Below, in pieces: positions 60,674-64,000 of a stretch of DNA of 64,000 bases; position 1 is the stretch's first letter; each line of letters begins with the position of its first letter. The notes under the pieces were generated by a model. It saw nothing but the letters and a program-made list of their open reading frames with translations. It searched no databases and was not told the origin of the DNA. The DNA is from CAYTGM01 sp964437365 (GTDB lineage Bacteria > Sumerlaeota > Sumerlaeia > SLMS01): contig CAYTGM010000001.1 of the NCBI GenBank assembly GCA_964437365.1, positions 186,001-250,000 on the forward strand. Direction: 5' to 3'. Both the position numbers and the translations under genes were made by a program.

Positions 60674-60772
60674 GCTTCTCTCTTCTGTGTCTGGTGCTTG
60701 TCTGGTGCTTGTCTCGTTCATGTCTGCTGCATGACAGCCCAGCAGACACCGCCGAGATAAGCACCAGAAACA
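60674..60772. repeat. 11-bp-phased degenerate tandem repeat forming a long hairpin (locus D)
   Basis: Nine 11-bp units start at 60674 and then every 11 bp to 60762 with no slip; typical units are GCTTGTCTGGT and GCTTGTCTCGT. The left arm 60701-60729 and the right arm 60740-60768 match as reverse complements at 24 of 29 positions, with a 10-nt loop. The core TGTCTGCTG/CAGCAGACA is perfect and shared with the 35335 array. Confidence 0.75.
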
Positions 60773-61016
60773 AACCTTATACGCTATGTAAGCGTTCTCG
60801 GGGAGAATAGAGTCATCTCCTGCGCGGATGTAAATAATCCGTTTCCACCCCATTCGAAACGGTCATTGAGAACTTTGCCATTCAAGAAAAACCCATTGCC
60901 TTATTGTTTGTTCGTCATGGCATTGTATTTCACCGTGAAATGCATGCCCTCGCGGCTGATGGTTCATAGTGTCCATGTACCATGGCCGACGCGACCGAAT
61001 CGCGAAGAGCGTAAAC
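60773..61016. other. Non-coding gap distal part
   Basis: No gene is supported. It holds hairpins ACGCT/AGCGT (60780-60794) and CCGTTTC/GAAACGG (the terminator entry below), plus GCTGATGGTTCATAG at 60955, which recurs near 18825. Confidence 0.4.
60832..60862 (-). terminator. Possible terminator of the 61017-62225 glycosyltransferase gene
   Basis: A perfect 7-bp stem CCGTTTC/GAAACGG (60839-60845 with 60856-60862) is followed on the minus strand by ATTATTTA. It lies 155 bp after the stop and its T tract is weak. Confidence 0.4.
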
Positions 61017-62225
61017 TCATGAAGAGAAGTTGCCACATTCGCTCTCGATGAGTTCCTGATAAATCTGCAGGTACTGGAGTGCAGACCTTTGCCAGGTCAG
61101 TTTTCCTGCGAAGGCCGCTGCCTTCTTTTTAAAATCATTTTCCAGACTGGAATCGAGCAGAAAGGCAAGTTTCTCAACGTACGCATCGATCGTATCCTCA
61201 TTCGTGTAGAAGCCCAGATTTCCACAAACCTCTTGTATTGCTCCCTGCTGATTCGAAAGGAAGGGAGTTCCCATCGAGAGGGATTCAACCGCGGGAAAGC
61301 CGAAGCCCTCTTCTCTACTTGTCAGTAAAGTAATCTCTGCATGTCTGTATAGACAGAAAAGATCCCTTGTCCGCTGATAGGGGAGGAAAATCAGGTTGTC
61401 TTGATCCCGGTACTCATTTCGCATTCCATCATTTGCGCCTAGGATAACAAACAGCAGTTCAGCATGTTTTTCCATTAACCTGATACGTTCGCAAATCCTG
61501 GGTATCATCTGTGCCCGTTTTCGAGGATCCATACTTGTTGGGCAAAACACAAACCGGGAGGAATGGAGTCGCGGATCAGGCAGCTCTTCCCGTTTCATAG
61601 ATTGGAGTACTCGAGCGCCTGGCAGGCGGATCCCCGAGTGAACAGCGAAAATGTTCTCCGGACTCAGTGCGTAAGTTTGCCTCACCTCTTCCGCAACTAC
61701 TTGCGAAGGTGTGACAATAGCCTTCACGTGCCCCAAATGGTTTTGAAAGTCGCTGTGGAAATGTCTGCCAGCCAGCGCGGATTGATCTCCCTCTTCTTGC
61801 AGGAAAGCCAGATCATGTATCGTGACCAGTGTCTTCTGCCTCTCTGGGGGAAGATATGCCGCTGGTGCATGGATTAAATCACACTGACGACCCACGAGCG
61901 ACTGAAAACCCGGTCTGTTTAACTTCGCCCAGCACTTGACCAGCATTGGGCCGGGGATTCTACGAATCGCAACTTCGACATTCGGCGCATCCAGCAAGAA
62001 CTGATGACGCTTTCGGAGAGGGTGGCGAAGTGAATTGAGAAGTACAACAAACTGAAACCGGGGATCTCTTACAGCAACAAGCCCTCGCAAAAGGTCCAGA
62101 GTGTACCGCCCAATCCCCGTCAAGTGCGGCATCATCGTCACTGACGCATCATAACCGATTGTTAGCGGGAGATCTTTAGAAGGTCTTTCTTGCGCACGTC
62201 TTGAAGCCAAAGAACAGTCTTTCAT
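61017..62225 (-). CDS. GT4-family glycosyltransferase
   Basis: 402 residues from the ATG at 62225; the open frame begins 28 codons earlier but would run into deoA, which starts at 62253 on the other strand. GT4 hallmarks: TGIGRYTLDLLRGL near the start (acceptor-side Gly-rich loop), CPTSMDPRKRAQ at the hinge, and the donor site REEGFGFPAVESLSMGTPFLSNQQGAIQEV, with the catalytic E7E-like pair. It resembles mannosyltransferases of capsule and LPS synthesis. Acceptor unknown. Confidence 0.88.
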   Translation of the reverse strand: MKDCSLASRRAQERPSKDLPLTIGYDASVTMMPHLTGIGRYTLDLLRGLVAVRDPRFQFVVLLNSLRHPLRKRHQFLLDAPNVEVAIRRIPGPMLVKCWAKLNRPGFQSLVGRQCDLIHAPAAYLPPERQKTLVTIHDLAFLQEEGDQSALAGRHFHSDFQNHLGHVKAIVTPSQVVAEEVRQTYALSPENIFAVHSGIRLPGARVLQSMKREELPDPRLHSSRFVFCPTSMDPRKRAQMIPRICERIRLMEKHAELLFVILGANDGMRNEYRDQDNLIFLPYQRTRDLFCLYRHAEITLLTSREEGFGFPAVESLSMGTPFLSNQQGAIQEVCGNLGFYTNEDTIDAYVEKLAFLLDSSLENDFKKKAAAFAGKLTWQRSALQYLQIYQELIESECGNFSS

Positions 62226-62252
62226 GGTCAAATCACAGTCGGAGCTGAAACT

Positions 62253-63557
62253 ATGAATACCCCAGAACTCATTCGTCGCAAGCGTGAAGGAGAAGAACTG
62301 CTCCCTCAAGAGATACAGTTTCTGATCGATGGTTATGTTTCAGGTGAGATACCCGACTATCAGATCTCAGCGCTCTTGATGGCAATCTTCTACAAAGGGA
62401 TGTCTGCGAACGAAGCAGCAGCCCTGACAAAGTCGATGCTCAAGAGCGGTGACACCTATGATCATTCAGATATAGACGCTCCTGTCCTCGATAAGCACTC
62501 TACGGGTGGAGTAGGAGATAAGGTCTCATTGATTCTGGCCCCTCTTGTTGCTGAATTCGGTGGAGTTGTTCCAATGGTAAGTGGGCGGGGTCTGGGGCAC
62601 TCTGGAGGGACTCTCGACAAACTCGACTCCATTCCTGGATACCGCTGGAATCTCAACGAAGAAGAGCTGAAAGCACAACTCAAAAAGGTGGGCTGTGCAA
62701 TCATTGGACAGACCGACCGATTCGTTCCGGCTGATAAGAAACTCTACGCGCTTCGTGATGTGACAGCAACGGTAGAAAGCATCCCACTAATCAGTGCATC
62801 TATACTGTCGAAGAAAAGAGCTGCCGGGAATGATTATCTGACCATGGATGTCAAATGCGGGTCTGGTGCGTTTATGGACTCCGAGGAGAAGGCCTCGGCG
62901 CTGGCACATTCTCTAATCAATATCGGGAATGCGTTGGGGATGAAAGTAAGTGCCATTCTTACGCAGATGAGTCAACCTCTTGGGGTCGCCGTGGGAAATG
63001 CATTGGAAGTCCGCGAAGCAATAGATGTTTTGAGAGGAGAAGGCCCATCGGATACTCGTATCGTCACGCTCGAACTTTGCGCTGACATGCTGGTTCTTTC
63101 TGGCCTTATAGACGAACGAGAAACAGCATTGGAGCAACTCGAGAAGGCACTTGATACTGGCAAGGCCGCGGAAAGGTTTCAAAAGTGGATCGAATCCCAG
63201 GGCGGGAACGCTACTATTCTTGACAAGCCAGAAATGCTCGACGTGAGCGCACAGACAGAAGTCTTCAAGTCTGAGCAGGAGGGAGTCATTTCAAGAATGG
63301 ATACTCGTGCCGTTGGGCTCGCAGCAAATACATTGGGAGCCGGTAGACTGAAAACTTCCGATAAAGTCGACACGACCGTTGGACTGACGGTTCACAAGAA
63401 ACCCGGCGAGAGAATTGAACCAGGAGATGCCGTCTTTACGCTATACCACCGAGATGGCAAAAACCTGGAAGAAGCAAGAGCACTACTTAAAGAAGCACTG
63501 ATAATCGACGAATCAGAGACAAAGACTCTTCCCCTTATTATCAAGAGGGTTTCGTAA
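62253..63557 (+). CDS. deoA: Thymidine/pyrimidine-nucleoside phosphorylase
   Basis: 434 residues, the usual length for DeoA or Pdp. Family blocks: DKHSTGGVGDKVSLILAP, SGRGLGHSGGTLDKLDSIPG, ADKKLYALRDVTATVESIP, SKKRAAGNDYLTMDVKCGSGAFM and the C-terminal IEPGDAVFTLYH. It cleaves pyrimidine nucleosides with phosphate to base plus (deoxy)ribose-1-phosphate. Whether thymidine only (DeoA) or also uridine (Pdp) is not separable by eye. No salvage partners are adjacent. Confidence 0.93.
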   Translation: MNTPELIRRKREGEELLPQEIQFLIDGYVSGEIPDYQISALLMAIFYKGMSANEAAALTKSMLKSGDTYDHSDIDAPVLDKHSTGGVGDKVSLILAPLVAEFGGVVPMVSGRGLGHSGGTLDKLDSIPGYRWNLNEEELKAQLKKVGCAIIGQTDRFVPADKKLYALRDVTATVESIPLISASILSKKRAAGNDYLTMDVKCGSGAFMDSEEKASALAHSLINIGNALGMKVSAILTQMSQPLGVAVGNALEVREAIDVLRGEGPSDTRIVTLELCADMLVLSGLIDERETALEQLEKALDTGKAAERFQKWIESQGGNATILDKPEMLDVSAQTEVFKSEQEGVISRMDTRAVGLAANTLGAGRLKTSDKVDTTVGLTVHKKPGERIEPGDAVFTLYHRDGKNLEEARALLKEALIIDESETKTLPLIIKRVS

Positions 63558-63612
63558 AATTTAAGAGTTGAGTTTCAAAAATAGTTTGGGGAGAATATAT
63601 ACGAAAAGCTAT

Positions 63613-64000
63613 ATGATCAATCGTAAACTGTCAGAGTATCATTTCTTTGTCTTTCTCCTTTCTCTTGTTATATTTGCCTGCACGCTCATGGTGGCAGGTG
63701 CCCTTTTGACTCGAATATTGATTATCATTGGCTGCGGACTTCTTGTCACCAGTTACTTCCTTGTCAAAGCGCAGTTTTCAGAAACCGCAAAGAGCCTGGC
63801 TTTCTACAAAGTGAGCTCGAAGCACAGGCATATAAACTATCTTGCCCCTGAGGAAATCCTGAAAACAATTCGACATCATTATGAATTGCACGGGTACAAG
63901 ATCATAAGTGAGAAAGTCATAGATAAGAATGTCTGGCAGCTTTCCCTCCAGACTGGGCAGACTTCACTTTCTCTTATCTATATACATAGGAAAAGCCCTG
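63613..64000 (+). CDS. Membrane protein, N-terminal part (runs off the window)
   Basis: 129 codons are visible from an ATG at 63613. Two hydrophobic segments (FFVFLLSLVIFACTLMVAG and LIIIGCGLLVTSYFLV) are followed by a soluble part with HYELHGYKIISEKVIDKN. GGGGAG lies about 20 nt upstream, so the start is uncertain. No family recognised. The stop lies outside the window. Confidence 0.6.
   Translation, partial: MINRKLSEYHFFVFLLSLVIFACTLMVAGALLTRILIIIGCGLLVTSYFLVKAQFSETAKSLAFYKVSSKHRHINYLAPEEILKTIRHHYELHGYKIISEKVIDKNVWQLSLQTGQTSLSLIYIHRKSP

Noticed and set aside
60674..60772. CRISPR array or integron attC site
   Set aside because: Units are 11 bp with no spacers, and the core sites of attC are not seen; phase and drift do not fit either.

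Overview
The window reads as ordinary chromosome from a free-living Gram-negative bacterium, base composition near 50% G+C, with short operons on both strands and few long gaps. Gram-negative character is inferred from lipoprotein-type signal peptides, a WaaP-like heptose/Kdo kinase homologue, a LolA-like outer-membrane protein, PBP4 and a PafA-type phosphatase. Isoprenoids are made by the MEP route (ispE). Gene order is not that of the well-known Proteobacteria or Firmicutes. The PduL-type phosphotransacylase and many orphan secreted proteins would fit a member of the PVC group or a neighbouring uncultured phylum, but no marker here fixes the phylum. There is no CRISPR array, insertion sequence, rRNA operon or intact prophage.

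Layout. 0-3 kb: end of a polysaccharide-decoration operon on the minus strand (TPR protein, GT2 glycosyltransferase, CE4-like deacetylase, hexapeptide acyltransferase), divergent from a WaaP-like kinase. 4-10.4 kb: DinB-like protein, guaB, YceI protein and an orphan pair. 10.4-17 kb: ispE, tRNA-Arg(CCT), PLP decarboxylase, small membrane proteins, a coiled-coil/winged-helix-like protein with ybeY and era in overlapping frames, and an IscU-like protein. 17-28 kb: ctpA, a beta-helix secreted protein, a P1B-4 metal ATPase with a structured leader, pduL, a BsuPI lipoprotein, ddl, and a trypsin-like protease. 28-36.3 kb: rplS with a structured leader, dacB, a GT87-like membrane protein, an S41 protease, an amidohydrolase, asd, a 700-bp gap full of hairpins, and a DtxR-like regulator. 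36.7-46.6 kb: recX, a TPR protein, an Rsm22-like methyltransferase, EamA transporter, prfB (programmed frameshift), PafA phosphatase, MFS transporter, parvulin, metallophosphoesterase and a thioredoxin-like lipoprotein. 46.6-64 kb: GH15 glucanase, LolA-like protein, a phage-flavoured orphan, serS, a tandem GT4 enzyme, aroC, lon, a GAF-PAS-GGDEF-EAL protein, a GT4 enzyme, deoA, and the start of a membrane protein.

The most interesting non-coding content is: (1) arrays of degenerate 11-bp units in strict 11-bp phase, in at least four gaps, two of which fold into long hairpins; (2) three dense potential RNA structures, one upstream of rplS (three-way junction), one upstream of the P1B-4 ATPase (closed multi-branch fold), and one of about 200 nt between asd and the DtxR-like gene with a 21-bp inverted repeat; (3) a prfB frameshift site that uses UAA instead of the usual UGA. 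All functions are read from sequence by eye. No database search or folding program was run.
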